Assembly (NCBI GenBank): GCA_964586455.1
Contig: CAZPHV010000020.1
Span: 1-64,000, forward strand
Direction: 5' to 3'
DNA length: 64,000 nucleotides
DNA from: Aquimonas sp964586455
GTDB lineage: Bacteria; Pseudomonadota; Gammaproteobacteria; Xanthomonadales; Xanthomonadaceae
Part shown: one piece after another, positions 17,942 to 26,120 of the stretch
Layout of the letters: each line of letters starts with the position of its first letter
How positions within the stretch are numbered: position 1 is the stretch's first letter
Notes under the pieces: generated by a model
Seen by the model: the letters and a program-made list of their open reading frames with translations, nothing else
What the model was told of the DNA's origin: nothing
Database searches by the model: none
Position numbers and translations under genes: made by a program

Positions 17942-18430
17942 ATGTCCACATCCCGACTCGCGCGCCGCCTCGCGCAGCTCGATCGAGCGCCCGCCTGGCT
18001 GCGGCCCTGGCTGCGTGACCGCGCGCTGGGGCGTGCCGTGCCCTTGGTCGGAACTGCGCGGCTGCACTTCGAGAAGATCGGTGCAGACGGCGTAGTCCTG
18101 TCCATCGCCAATCGCCGTCGCGTGCAGAACCATATCGGCGGCGTCCACGCGGCTGCGATGGCACTGCTGGCAGAGACCGCGACCGGCTTCTGTTTGGGCT
18201 GGCATCTGCCTGACGACCGTTTGCCCTTGATCAAGAGCCTACAGGTCGACTTTCAGCGACGCACGGTCGGAGCCTTGCGCGCCCGTGCGGCACTGTCATC
18301 GGAGCAGGTCGCACTGATCCACAGCCAGGTCAAAGGCGAATTACTGGTCCCGGTCACCGTCACTGACGAGTCGGGCGAAGCACCGATCGAGTGCAGGATG
18401 CTGTGGGCCTGGATTCCACGGAAAGCCTGA
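17942..18430 (+). CDS. DUF4442 hotdog-fold (thioesterase-like) protein
   Basis: Protein of 162 aa resembling DUF4442 members of the hotdog superfamily. Visible family features: RNRRVQNHIGGVHAAAMALLAE-type central helix (here starting at NRRRVQNHIGG), hydrophobic strands before and after, and KSLQVDFQRRTVG. Hotdog proteins are often acyl-CoA thioesterases, but DUF4442 proteins are mostly untested and no substrate can be named. GGAGACG precedes the ATG. It stands alone between bTHX and the convergent MerC-like gene. Confidence 0.75.
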   Translation: MSTSRLARRLAQLDRAPAWLRPWLRDRALGRAVPLVGTARLHFEKIGADGVVLSIANRRRVQNHIGGVHAAAMALLAETATGFCLGWHLPDDRLPLIKSLQVDFQRRTVGALRARAALSSEQVALIHSQVKGELLVPVTVTDESGEAPIECRMLWAWIPRKA

Positions 18431-18463
18431 CCAGAAGCCTCCGCCGCCACGGCGGGCCTGGGT

Positions 18464-18931
18464 TCAGTGACGACAATCCGGCCCGTGCCTGTGAGCTTGG
18501 CCCGCCAGCTTGAGGTTGCGCAGGTGCGCCGCTGCCACGAACAGGCCACCGGCTGTCATCAGCACCGCATGCGGAATCAGGTCATGGTGATACGGGCCGA
18601 AGCTGCCGAACCAGAGCAGACCAAGGCCCGGCGCCAGCAGGGCCAAGGCACCGCGACGGTGATGACGACGGAATCCGGAAACCAAGCTGGTCAGCGCGAG
18701 CACGGTCGCAAACACCACGAAGCCGCGTTCCAGCCATTCGGACGCGAGAAAACTGACCCCCACTGCCGGCAGCAGGGCAAGCAGGAAAGGCCAACTCGCA
18801 CAGTGAACAGCGCAAACGAACGAGGCGAACGCGCCCACCCGGTCGGCGCGCTCTCGAAGGCCGCCGGATACGGGTACTGATAGCGGCTGCAAGCTGCTTG
18901 GGCTGTCAGCGAACGGGGTGGAGCTGGCCAT
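18464..18931 (-). CDS. MerC-domain membrane protein
   Basis: Inner-membrane protein of about 155 aa with four hydrophobic segments. The MerC-type metal motif CAVHCASWPFL lies in the first segment, and the C-terminus is histidine rich (HLRNLKLAG, then HRHGPDCRH). MerC of mercury transposons imports Hg(II); chromosomal relatives often sit near zinc uptake genes, and here the gene is divergent from a histidine-rich TonB receptor across a shared 160-bp region with Zur-like palindromes. Zinc handling is therefore an inference. Several starts are possible (18970, 18952, 18931); none has a strong ribosome site. Confidence 0.78.
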   Translation of the reverse strand: MASSTPFADSPSSLQPLSVPVSGGLRERADRVGAFASFVCAVHCASWPFLLALLPAVGVSFLASEWLERGFVVFATVLALTSLVSGFRRHHRRGALALLAPGLGLLWFGSFGPYHHDLIPHAVLMTAGGLFVAAAHLRNLKLAGQAHRHGPDCRH

Positions 18932-18994
18932 GGGCGATCCAGAGAAGGGCATACACCTGTGCCATGACATCCAGCCCAGGCCCTGCGGAAACAG

Positions 18995-19008
18995 GATGGT
19001 ATAACATC
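18995..19008. promoter_or_regulatory. Zur-like operator, site 1
   Basis: A 14-bp imperfect palindrome with symmetrical GATG and CATC ends around a TATA core. Read on the minus strand it starts GATGTTATA, close to half of the enterobacterial Zur box (AATGTTATA). It lies between the divergent MerC-like and TonB receptor genes and includes a TATAAC that could be a -10 element for the receptor. Zur control is inferred. Confidence 0.5.
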
Positions 19009-19025
19009 GGCCCCGTCTAATCAGC

Positions 19026-19053
19026 AGGGCGCATCACGTGCGCCCTTTCTTTG
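19026..19053 (+). terminator. Terminator-like hairpin in the TonB receptor leader
   Basis: AGGGCGCA (19026-19033) pairs perfectly with TGCGCCCT (19039-19046) over a 5-nt loop and is followed by TTCTTT on the plus strand. It sits about 40 bp before the receptor start codon, with no plus-strand gene ending nearby, so it looks like a leader attenuator or a stop for read-through from 18430. No anti-terminator partner was worked out. Confidence 0.5.
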
Positions 19054-19068
19054 GCCCCCAACAAGTAA

Positions 19069-19078
19069 CGTTATAACG
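19069..19078. promoter_or_regulatory. Zur-like palindrome, site 2
   Basis: Perfect 10-bp palindrome CGTTATAACG immediately upstream of the receptor ribosome binding site (GGAG at 19081). The GTTATAAC core resembles zinc-regulator boxes and site 1 at 18995. Binding here would block transcription or early elongation. Inferred from sequence only. Confidence 0.42.
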
Positions 19079-19089
19079 CCGGAGCTCGT

Positions 19090-21189
19090 ATGAAGATTCA
19101 CCCTCTCAGCCTCAGCATCGCACTGCTGCTGCCCAGTTTTGCCTTCGCCCAAGGCACCGCGCCCCACGATGCGGACCGCGCCAAGACCCTGGACGAACTG
19201 GTGGTGACCGCCACGCCGCTGCGCTCGAACATCGAGAACGTGGTTCAGCCCGTTGAGATTCTGGCTGGCGAAGCCCTTGATGACCGCCGCGCAGGCACCT
19301 TGGGTGAGACCCTGTCGAGCCTGCTGGGCGTACAGAGTTCGTTCTTCGGCAGCGGGGTCGGCCGCCCGATCATTCGCGGTCAAGACGGTGCGCGCGTCCA
19401 GGTGTTGAGCGAAGGCATCAGCAGTCTCGATGCATCGACCACCAGCGTCGACCACGCCCTCAGCATTGAGCCGTTTCTGGCCGATCAAATCGAGGTACTG
19501 AAAGGACCTGCCACCCTGCTGTACGGCCCAGGCGCCATCGGCGGCGCAGTCAATGTAGTGGACGGCCGCGTGCCCAGCTCGCTGCCTGAGGCGCCGATCA
19601 GCGGGCGTGCCGAACTTCGCGGCGGCACGGTGGCCGACGAGCGCAGCGGAATGGTTCGACTCGACGGTGCCGCCGGCCGCATTGCCTGGCATCTGGACGG
19701 ATTCCGTCGGGAAACGGGCGACTACGAAATTCCCGGCTTTGCCCGTCATGTCCACGAGGACGAGCACGATGACGAGCATGAAGAAGAGCACGGGCATGGG
19801 CACGAGGAGGAGGAGGAAAACCCCTTCGGTCTGCTGCCGAACAGTGCGGTCGACACCCGCGGCGGTGCGGTCGGCGCGAGCTACATCGGTGAGCGCGGCT
19901 ATCTCGGCCTCGCAGTCAGCCGGTATGAAACCCTCTACGGCTTGCCCGGACACGGCCACCATCATCACGATGAGGAACACGGAGACGATCACGACGAAGA
20001 GGAACACCACGACGAGGAAGAGGAACAGGTCCGGATCGACCTGGGCCAGACCCGCTACGACCTCAAGGGTGGGCTGATCGAGCCCTTCGCAGGTGTCGAG
20101 GCCATCAACCTGCGCGTTGGCGCCAACAACTACAAGCACCTGGAGCTCGAGGGCGACGAAATCGGAACCCGCTTCGACAACGACGCGGTCGAAGCACGCG
20201 CCGATCTGGTGCATGCGCCGATTGCCGGCTGGCGCGGTGCGTTCGGCGTGCAGGCCTCGCGTCGGGACTTCAGCGCCGTCGGCGAGGAAGCCTTCGTGCC
20301 GCCGTCGCTGACCCGCGATGTTGGTCTGTTCCTGATCGAAGAGCAGAACCTCGACCGCTGGAAGCTGGAATGGGGCCTGCGTGCGGATCGGGTGCGGGTT
20401 GAGGGGGAAGGCCACGAGCGTCGTAGCTTCTCGGGCTTCAGCGCTTCCGCTGGCGCACTGTTCCGACTGAATGAGGCCCTGCATTTCAGCGCCAGCTTCG
20501 ACCGTGCCGAGCGCGCGCCGAATGTCGAAGAACTGTTCTCAAACGGACCGCACTTGGCCACCAGCGCCTTTGAAATCGGCGATGACACGCTGCGCAGCGA
20601 AACCGCGCGCCAGCTGGAGCTGGGCGCGCATCTGCACGCGGGTCCCTTGAGCGGCAAGCTGTCGGTCTATCGCAATCGCCTGTCCGATTTCATCTATCTC
20701 GCCGATACGGGCGAAGAGGAAGACGACCTGCCTGTGCGAGTCTGGACCCAGGCCGACGCCACCTTCCGGGGCCTCGAAGCCGAGTTGAACTGGGCCGTGG
20801 TGGACAATGCGAGCGGCGCCTGGAACCTCCGGCTGAGCGGCGATGGCGTCAACGCAAAACTCGACGACGGTGCACGGCTGCCGCGCATCGTGCCCTCACG
20901 TACCAGCCTCGGCCTGGACTGGAAGCGAGAAGGCTGGCGCGCCAGCGTCGAGACACAGCGCTATGAGACTCAGAACGACGTCGCCGACTTTGAAGAGCCC
21001 ACCGAGGGATTCAGCCTGCTCAACGCCAGCGTCGCCTACCACTGGGACGTCGGTAACGTCGGCTGGGAGGTCTACCTGCGCGGCACCAATCTGGGCAACC
21101 GCGAGGGGCGCATGCATACCTCGGTACTGAAGGAAGTCGCCCCGCTGCCAGGGCGCAATCTGCTGTTCGGGCTGCGCGCCTTCTTCTGA
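19090..21189 (+). CDS. TonB-dependent receptor, zinc-type (ZnuD-like), His-rich loops
   Basis: Outer-membrane receptor of 699 aa. Signal peptide (1-20), TonB box-like region DELVVTATP (35-43), plug domain (about 50-160, with LKGPATLLYGPGAIGGAVNVVDG-type ending) and a beta-barrel ending in phenylalanine (LRAFF). Two loops are packed with histidine and acidic residues, at about 220-243 and 288-312; such loops mark zinc receptors like ZnuD. Metal scavenging by these loops is inferred. GGAG precedes the ATG. Upstream lie Zur-like palindromes and a leader hairpin; zur itself is at 28686. No znuABC is in the window. Confidence 0.92.
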   Translation: MKIHPLSLSIALLLPSFAFAQGTAPHDADRAKTLDELVVTATPLRSNIENVVQPVEILAGEALDDRRAGTLGETLSSLLGVQSSFFGSGVGRPIIRGQDGARVQVLSEGISSLDASTTSVDHALSIEPFLADQIEVLKGPATLLYGPGAIGGAVNVVDGRVPSSLPEAPISGRAELRGGTVADERSGMVRLDGAAGRIAWHLDGFRRETGDYEIPGFARHVHEDEHDDEHEEEHGHGHEEEEENPFGLLPNSAVDTRGGAVGASYIGERGYLGLAVSRYETLYGLPGHGHHHHDEEHGDDHDEEEHHDEEEEQVRIDLGQTRYDLKGGLIEPFAGVEAINLRVGANNYKHLELEGDEIGTRFDNDAVEARADLVHAPIAGWRGAFGVQASRRDFSAVGEEAFVPPSLTRDVGLFLIEEQNLDRWKLEWGLRADRVRVEGEGHERRSFSGFSASAGALFRLNEALHFSASFDRAERAPNVEELFSNGPHLATSAFEIGDDTLRSETARQLELGAHLHAGPLSGKLSVYRNRLSDFIYLADTGEEEDDLPVRVWTQADATFRGLEAELNWAVVDNASGAWNLRLSGDGVNAKLDDGARLPRIVPSRTSLGLDWKREGWRASVETQRYETQNDVADFEEPTEGFSLLNASVAYHWDVGNVGWEVYLRGTNLGNREGRMHTSVLKEVAPLPGRNLLFGLRAFF

Positions 21190-21629
21190 CCGAACACGTC
21201 TTCTGTCGGGGACACGGCGGCAAAGGCCGCGGTCGTCGACCAAGGCCAAGGACGACGACGGGAACCACCCCTGGACCCGTCGTCGTCTGTCGCGAGCTGC
21301 CCGACATCCCACCCGGACGCGCCCTGCACTGGGGGCGCGACCCGGTTGAGAAGTCTCCGCGGGTACACGGCAGGAAGGCTGCCGTGAGGGCCCGTGCCGG
21401 CATCCTTGCCGATCGGTGCCACCGACACATGCGCGACGGAAAAACCCGCCGCGGGATAAGAAGGCCAAGAACGTAGTGACCCAGAACACAAGGTGACGCG
21501 GAAGATGACTCGGATAGACCCGGCTGCAGAGCGGATGTGACTCCCTTATGCGACTAAAGATGCGCATCAGCCCCGGATGCCAACGAACAGACTCAGCGAC
21601 GCGAATCGATTCGCAGCGGCAGCGATTCG
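21190..21629. other. Intergenic DNA with inverted repeats
   Basis: No supported gene. It contains a perfect 12-bp inverted repeat (21251-21262 with 21276-21287, GACGACGACGGG/CCCGTCGTCGTC, 13-nt loop), not followed by a T-run, and a perfect 14-bp palindrome GCGAATCGATTCGC at 21601-21614 with a related GCGATTCGC at 21622-21630. The first may act as a 3-prime structure of the receptor mRNA. An open frame on the minus strand (21072-21491) has no family signature. Confidence 0.5.
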
Positions 21630-21860
21630 CTAGCGGCTGCCCGCTCCCGTAGGGCCGGCACTGTCAAGAAGCTGAGCGGACTTGCGCATTTCGAAGGGGG
21701 GATCCAACGCGAACTGCATCCCGAGGCTCAGCACGCCGAGCACCAGGAAAAAGGAAACCACGGTGCGGCGCAGCCGCAGCACATTGCGGGCAGGGTGCAC
21801 GCTGGTCAGCCAGAACGCTCCCAGAGCCAGCAACAGAAATGCAAACGACAGGATCAGCAT
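21630..21860 (-). CDS. Small two-segment membrane protein, unknown
   Basis: Hypothetical inner-membrane protein of 76 aa. Two hydrophobic segments are seen, about 2-20 (LILSFAFLLLALGAFWL) and 35-55 (VVSFFLVLGVLSLG), joined by a basic loop HPARNVLRLRR, with a charged C-terminus. The start at 21860 is strongly supported by GGAGGT five bases upstream. Not recognised as a known family. Neighbours are a secreted protein gene about 200 bp upstream on the same strand and the TonB receptor downstream, convergent. Confidence 0.6.
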   Translation of the reverse strand: MLILSFAFLLLALGAFWLTSVHPARNVLRLRRTVVSFFLVLGVLSLGMQFALDPPFEMRKSAQLLDSAGPTGAGSR

Positions 21861-22061
21861 CGGCCACCTCCAGTCAGCTCCAGCGCATGAGTGCACGCCA
21901 TGTGCACGGCCCCTACTGAACGACCGGCGCAGGCGCGGACGTCCTCAAAACATTGGGCAACTGCGCGCCCGCCACGCTTCCAAAGCAGCACGCCTGCAGG
22001 TGAACGTGCAGCGCGGCTGCGGACGAGTATCGTGCGCGACACGATCCAGTGCCCGAGCGCC

Positions 22062-22628
22062 TCAGTCATTCAACGCCACATCCCAGAGCAGCACACCGTC
22101 GCGCAGGCTGAGCAAATGCTCGCCCGCCGCGGAACCCGGCCCAGAACGAAGGCTGCGCGCACGCAGGCCACCCGCACCGTCGGCCAGCAGATCGGTGACC
22201 TCGCCCTCCAAACCAAGCTTCCAACGCACTTGACCGCTGTCCATCGCGACGGCGAGCAAGGTGGTACGCATGTCCTCATCGCCTGCGACCGCAGGCTGGG
22301 CCACAGCCAGATACAAGACTTCACGATCTTCGACGAGCGAGGTGACCACTCCATCGCCCAGGGTCAACAGCCAGGCGGTGCGTCCCATCGCATCAAAGAA
22401 GCGCAGCTCTACCGCCGGCGGTAGCTCGCTATCGTCGAAGGCCAGGCGCTCGCTGACCAGGACTGTATTGCCGCGGGCGTCTGCCCACAGGCCGCGTGCG
22501 CTCAATTCGCCGGTGGAAGGAGCAGGCGCTCGTGCTTCAACCGGGCTTGGCTGGAGTCCGCTCGCGACCGCGGCGGCGGTCATCAGCAGCACGACCAGGG
22601 GCACCAGGGTTTGCACGGGAAAGCGCAT
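22062..22628 (-). CDS. Secreted protein with PQQ-like repeat segments, unknown
   Basis: Predicted exported protein of 188 aa. MRFPVQTLVPLVVLLMTAAA is a signal peptide. The rest has propeller-like strands such as AMDSGQVRWKLGLEG and EHLLSLRDGVLLWDVAL, which resemble PQQ-type blades, but it is too short for a full propeller. It is divergent from the histidine kinase gene at 22861, so a shared promoter region of about 230 bp may co-regulate them. The 40 codons upstream of the chosen start lack a ribosome site. Function unknown. Confidence 0.6.
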   Translation of the reverse strand: MRFPVQTLVPLVVLLMTAAAVASGLQPSPVEARAPAPSTGELSARGLWADARGNTVLVSERLAFDDSELPPAVELRFFDAMGRTAWLLTLGDGVVTSLVEDREVLYLAVAQPAVAGDEDMRTTLLAVAMDSGQVRWKLGLEGEVTDLLADGAGGLRARSLRSGPGSAAGEHLLSLRDGVLLWDVALND

Positions 22629-22860
22629 GGGCGTTCGACTTCCGGACCGCGCCGCACTGCAGCGCCATTGCCGTGAAGGAGAGCACGCAAGCGGCATCTT
22701 TTCAGTCCCCTGAATGTGGGGCTTGCGTAGCCGCCGCCACTCGCGCAACGCACTCTGTCCAGGCTTTGTATGCGCTTTGTAGGCTGCAGCTCCGATAGTT
22801 TCGGCCCGTGATAGCGTGCACGTGAATGCGACTCGCCTACTAGGATCCCCTACCCTCCTC

Positions 22861-24438
22861 GTGTCCAGCCTGTTCGTCCGCCTCTATCTCGGATTGATTC
22901 TGGCGATGCTGGTCATCGCCGGCGGCGTGCTCGCGGGGCTCAGCCTGATCGAATCGGTGCGTGCGGCAAACTACCGTGAAGCGGTGCTGTCGGCCCCGAT
23001 GCAGCTGATGGCCGAGGGTGTGGCTCGTCATGCTGGCGAAGAGCGCCAGCGCTGGCTCGATATCGCCGCGCGCTTGCTGACGGCCGAATTGAAGGTCGAG
23101 ACGACGCCCCAGCCTCCGCGCACCCTGATTGTGGAGCGCATGGGCGAGCAACAGTTTCGTGCGCGCCTGGCCCTGCCCGGCAGCACCAACGAGCAACTGG
23201 TGCTGCTGTTCCAGAACTGGACCGAGCAACAATGGCGGGCGACGACGTTTCTCCTTCTCAACGAGCTCGGACGGCTGCCCCCGGAGTCGCAGCGCGACGC
23301 CTTGCAGCGAATCGCCGACAATCTGCCCTATCCGGTGCGGCATCTCGGCCTCGACGAAGTTGAGATGGATGCGCGGCAACGCGAGCGCATAAGCGCTGGC
23401 GAAGTAGTAATGCAGATTGATTGGCGCGATGGAGGGCGACCCAGCACTCGCTTCTTCGCACCCTACGGCCAGCGCGGCGACGTGCTCGAGGTTGGCCCGG
23501 TGCCCAGCCTGGGGCCGCTGCCCCTGCCGGCGGTGCTTTCGGTCATTGCGACAGCCGCCTTTGCCTTCTCGGGTGTGGCCCTGTGGGCCATCCGCACTCT
23601 GGAACGGCGTCTGCAGCGCATCGATCGGGCGCTTTCGCGCTTCGGCGCCGCGGATTTCGAGCTCGGCGAGCTCGGCCCGGCCTCACCGGATGCGATCGGG
23701 CGGCTAGCGCACTCCACCCGGCGCATGGCCGCCCGCATCCGCAGCCTTCTGCACGCCCAGCAGGAATTGGTGCAAGGCATCTCGCATGATCTGCGCACCC
23801 CCGTGGCGCGGATGCGCCTGCGTCTTGAGCTGCTTCGCATTGATGACGCGCAGCAGGAACGGGTGGCGGGTATCCGCCGCGATCTCGACGAGCTGGAGAG
23901 CCTGATCGACGCGTCCATTACCTACTCGCGCCTCGACGAAGGGGGTATCGCGCTGGCGACCCAGGCCTTTGACATCGCGCAGGAGCTGCGTGATGTCCTG
24001 CAGGACCAGCGCGTGTTGGCCAGGGACATCGTTCTCGGCCTGGACCTGCAGCCCTCGGGACGACCGCTGTCCGCGGACCGCGCGCTGCTCCGAAGGGCGG
24101 TGCAGAACCTTTTGGGCAACGCTCTGAGGCACGCGCACTCTCGGGTCGAAGTTCAGCTGCGTGAGGCCGCGGGCGGCGTGCGGATCGCCGTCGAGGACGA
24201 TGGCCCCGGGGTTCCCGAGGCCCAGCGCGAACGCATCTTCGAGCCGTTTTCGCGGCTCGACGAGACGCGCAGCAAGGCGTCCGGAGGTTATGGGCTCGGC
24301 CTCGCGATCGTGCGCCGTATTGTTGAGCGCCACGGCGGCCGCATTGCCTGCGGCGCAGCGGCGCTGGGCGGCGCCCGTTTCGAGCTGGAGCTCCCGTGGG
24401 CGGCCAACAGCCCTGCCCTCTCGCCTACACGTTCATGA
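22861..24438 (+). CDS. Sensor histidine kinase (RstB-like layout)
   Basis: Membrane sensor kinase of about 525 aa. First membrane segment about 7-30, periplasmic sensor about 35-215, second segment about 220-245, HAMP (ALWAIRTLERRLQRID onward), HisKA with H309 in ISHDLRTPVARMR, and HATPase with N box NLLGNALRHA, G1 DDGPGVPE, F box IFEPFSRLDE and G2 GGYGLGLAIV. A GTG at 22861 is chosen; a GTG at 22816 would add 15 residues. Its likely partner regulator is at 26108, separated from it by two genes of the same tight plus-strand run. Signal unknown. Confidence 0.9.
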   Translation: MSSLFVRLYLGLILAMLVIAGGVLAGLSLIESVRAANYREAVLSAPMQLMAEGVARHAGEERQRWLDIAARLLTAELKVETTPQPPRTLIVERMGEQQFRARLALPGSTNEQLVLLFQNWTEQQWRATTFLLLNELGRLPPESQRDALQRIADNLPYPVRHLGLDEVEMDARQRERISAGEVVMQIDWRDGGRPSTRFFAPYGQRGDVLEVGPVPSLGPLPLPAVLSVIATAAFAFSGVALWAIRTLERRLQRIDRALSRFGAADFELGELGPASPDAIGRLAHSTRRMAARIRSLLHAQQELVQGISHDLRTPVARMRLRLELLRIDDAQQERVAGIRRDLDELESLIDASITYSRLDEGGIALATQAFDIAQELRDVLQDQRVLARDIVLGLDLQPSGRPLSADRALLRRAVQNLLGNALRHAHSRVEVQLREAAGGVRIAVEDDGPGVPEAQRERIFEPFSRLDETRSKASGGYGLGLAIVRRIVERHGGRIACGAAALGGARFELELPWAANSPALSPTRS

Positions 24439-24457
24439 ACCGCTACACTCGCGCGCT

Positions 24458-24826
24458 ATGAAGACCCGTTCGCTCGCGATGCTGGCTGTTCTTATCTGCT
24501 CCGCCCAGGCTCAGGCCCAGGCTGCAGAGCCCTCACGCAGCTCACGCGACCGCAGTGCCGACAAGGCCGACGTGGTAATCGTGGCGGCTGCGAAGCCCGC
24601 TGCCGAGGACTGGGGAATCTGGAACCGCGCGCCTCGTCGCGCCGGGCGTGATCCGCTGCTGGCCCTGGGCCAACGCGATCGCGCTCCCAACCCCGAACCG
24701 ATCGACGCTGCCGCACGCGGCGACTCCACGTCCGGCACTGCCGGTCGCGGTGACATCGATCTGAACGCCTGGGACAGCGGCCGCGTCAGCTTGCCGCCAC
24801 CGCCCAAGCCCGATGACGGCACCTGA
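24458..24826 (+). CDS. Small exported protein, unknown, in kinase operon
   Basis: Hypothetical protein of 122 aa. A signal peptide (MKTRSLAMLAVLICSAQAQA) is followed by a low-complexity region rich in Arg, Asp, Ala and Pro, with a central WGIWNRAPRRAGRDPL segment and a LPPPPKPDD tail. No known family was recognised. It starts 19 bp after the kinase and its last 14 bases overlap the next gene, so it belongs to the operon. It may be a periplasmic signal or accessory protein for the kinase or for the barrel; this is a guess from position. Confidence 0.6.
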   Translation: MKTRSLAMLAVLICSAQAQAQAAEPSRSSRDRSADKADVVIVAAAKPAAEDWGIWNRAPRRAGRDPLLALGQRDRAPNPEPIDAAARGDSTSGTAGRGDIDLNAWDSGRVSLPPPPKPDDGT

Positions 24827-26120
24827 TCGGGCAACGCGTCGCCCTTACGCAATCGCGCGCCTGCTGCTTGCCGGCGCCCTTGTGCTGCCCGCCGCGAGAC
24901 TGCTGGCTTCAGCGCCGGAGTGTCCGCAGCCTGACCCGTGCTTGGAGGCCGCGCTGCTCGCTCGCGACGAAGAGGGCGAGAGCGCAGCCTTGCGGTGGCT
25001 GGACGCCTTGGTTACTGCCCATCCGGAGCGACTGCGCGCGCGCGCCGAGCGCGCACTCAGCCTGTACCGATTGCACCGCATGCAGGAGTCCATCGACGAG
25101 ATCGACGGCCTGCTCGCGCAGGATCTGCCGCGCAATGTGCGCGCGAACCTTCACGCCCTGCGCGACGAAGCTCGCTTTCGGCTGACCTCACGGGCCACCA
25201 CTCGCTTTGGCCTGCGCATGGCCCTGGGCTACGACGACAACGTCGCCAGCTTTGCCGACTTCGATGCACGCCGCGAAGGCACCAGCACGGCGATCGGCAC
25301 CATCGGCGGCAGCCCTGACGAATACGCGGAAGCCGGCGGCCGCCTGCGCCTGCGCAGCGTCGGCGTTGGCCCCTTCAACAACCGCCTTGATGCAGACCTC
25401 AACCTGCGTCGCTATGGGACGCGCGGCGAATTCGATCTGGCCGACCTGCGCCTGCGCGGAGGCGTGGAATGGCGTCCGAGCGGCCTGTTTGGAGTCTCCG
25501 TGGCACCGGGCCTGCGCCATCTGAACCGAAACGGCAGTCCGCTGCTGAGCGATGGCAGCCTGGAGCTCGCGGCCGGCTTCAGCCACGATCCGCTGTCGCT
25601 GCGCGTCGGTCTGGAGCGCGCCTTGCGCCGCTACGACAGCAATCGATTTGCCGGTCTGGATGCCGAACACTGGGCAGGCAGCCTGCGCGGACAGTTGCTC
25701 TTCGGTCGCGAAGTGCAGTGGTGGATGGCCGCCGATCTGGAATACCGCGAGGAAAAGGCCCGCAACCCGGTGCAGTCGCGCGACCTGGAGCGCGTCAGCC
25801 TGCACGCCGGACGCAGCAGTGACAGCCATGAGTGGTCGCTGTCGCTGGACGACAGTCGCTATCGCTACCGCGGCGGTGGCGGCCAGCCACCGATCGTTCT
25901 GCCGCCGGACGGATTGGACGCCGACGGTGATCCGATCAAGCCGATCACTGTCGGCGTTGACCGGCTCATCTATCGAAGCCTCGAAGCCCGCTATCGCTAT
26001 CACCTCGATGCCCGCTGGAGCCTGCAGCTGCGGCTGCGCCGACAGCTGTCCGCCATTGGCGGCATCGACACCTCCCTTGACCGCACCAGTATCGACGTCG
26101 GAATCGAATGGAACCGCTGA
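24813..26120 (+). CDS. TPR plus beta-barrel outer-membrane protein, unknown
   Basis: Exported protein of 435 aa. A signal-like N-terminus, then TPR-like helices (about 40-125: ALRWLDALVTAHPERLRAR, RMQESIDEIDGLL), then from about 135 alternating strands typical of an outer-membrane barrel (GLRMALGYDDNVASF, RLDADLNLRRYG, WSLQLRLRRQLSA). This layout, a short helical repeat domain ahead of a barrel, resembles surface lipoprotein assembly modifier and exopolysaccharide secretin-type proteins, but no specific match can be claimed. It overlaps both neighbours by 13-14 bases. Confidence 0.7.
   Translation: MTAPDRATRRPYAIARLLLAGALVLPAARLLASAPECPQPDPCLEAALLARDEEGESAALRWLDALVTAHPERLRARAERALSLYRLHRMQESIDEIDGLLAQDLPRNVRANLHALRDEARFRLTSRATTRFGLRMALGYDDNVASFADFDARREGTSTAIGTIGGSPDEYAEAGGRLRLRSVGVGPFNNRLDADLNLRRYGTRGEFDLADLRLRGGVEWRPSGLFGVSVAPGLRHLNRNGSPLLSDGSLELAAGFSHDPLSLRVGLERALRRYDSNRFAGLDAEHWAGSLRGQLLFGREVQWWMAADLEYREEKARNPVQSRDLERVSLHAGRSSDSHEWSLSLDDSRYRYRGGGGQPPIVLPPDGLDADGDPIKPITVGVDRLIYRSLEARYRYHLDARWSLQLRLRRQLSAIGGIDTSLDRTSIDVGIEWNR

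Noticed and set aside
19021..20484. 487-codon antisense frame across the TonB receptor
   Set aside because: Mirror of the His/Asp codons of the receptor (rich in Val/Leu runs); no ribosome site or signature.
21072..21491. 139-codon minus-strand frame after the TonB receptor, considered as a gene or riboswitch-bearing leader
   Set aside because: No family signature or good start; no conserved cobalamin or other riboswitch core could be matched. Kept as intergenic.
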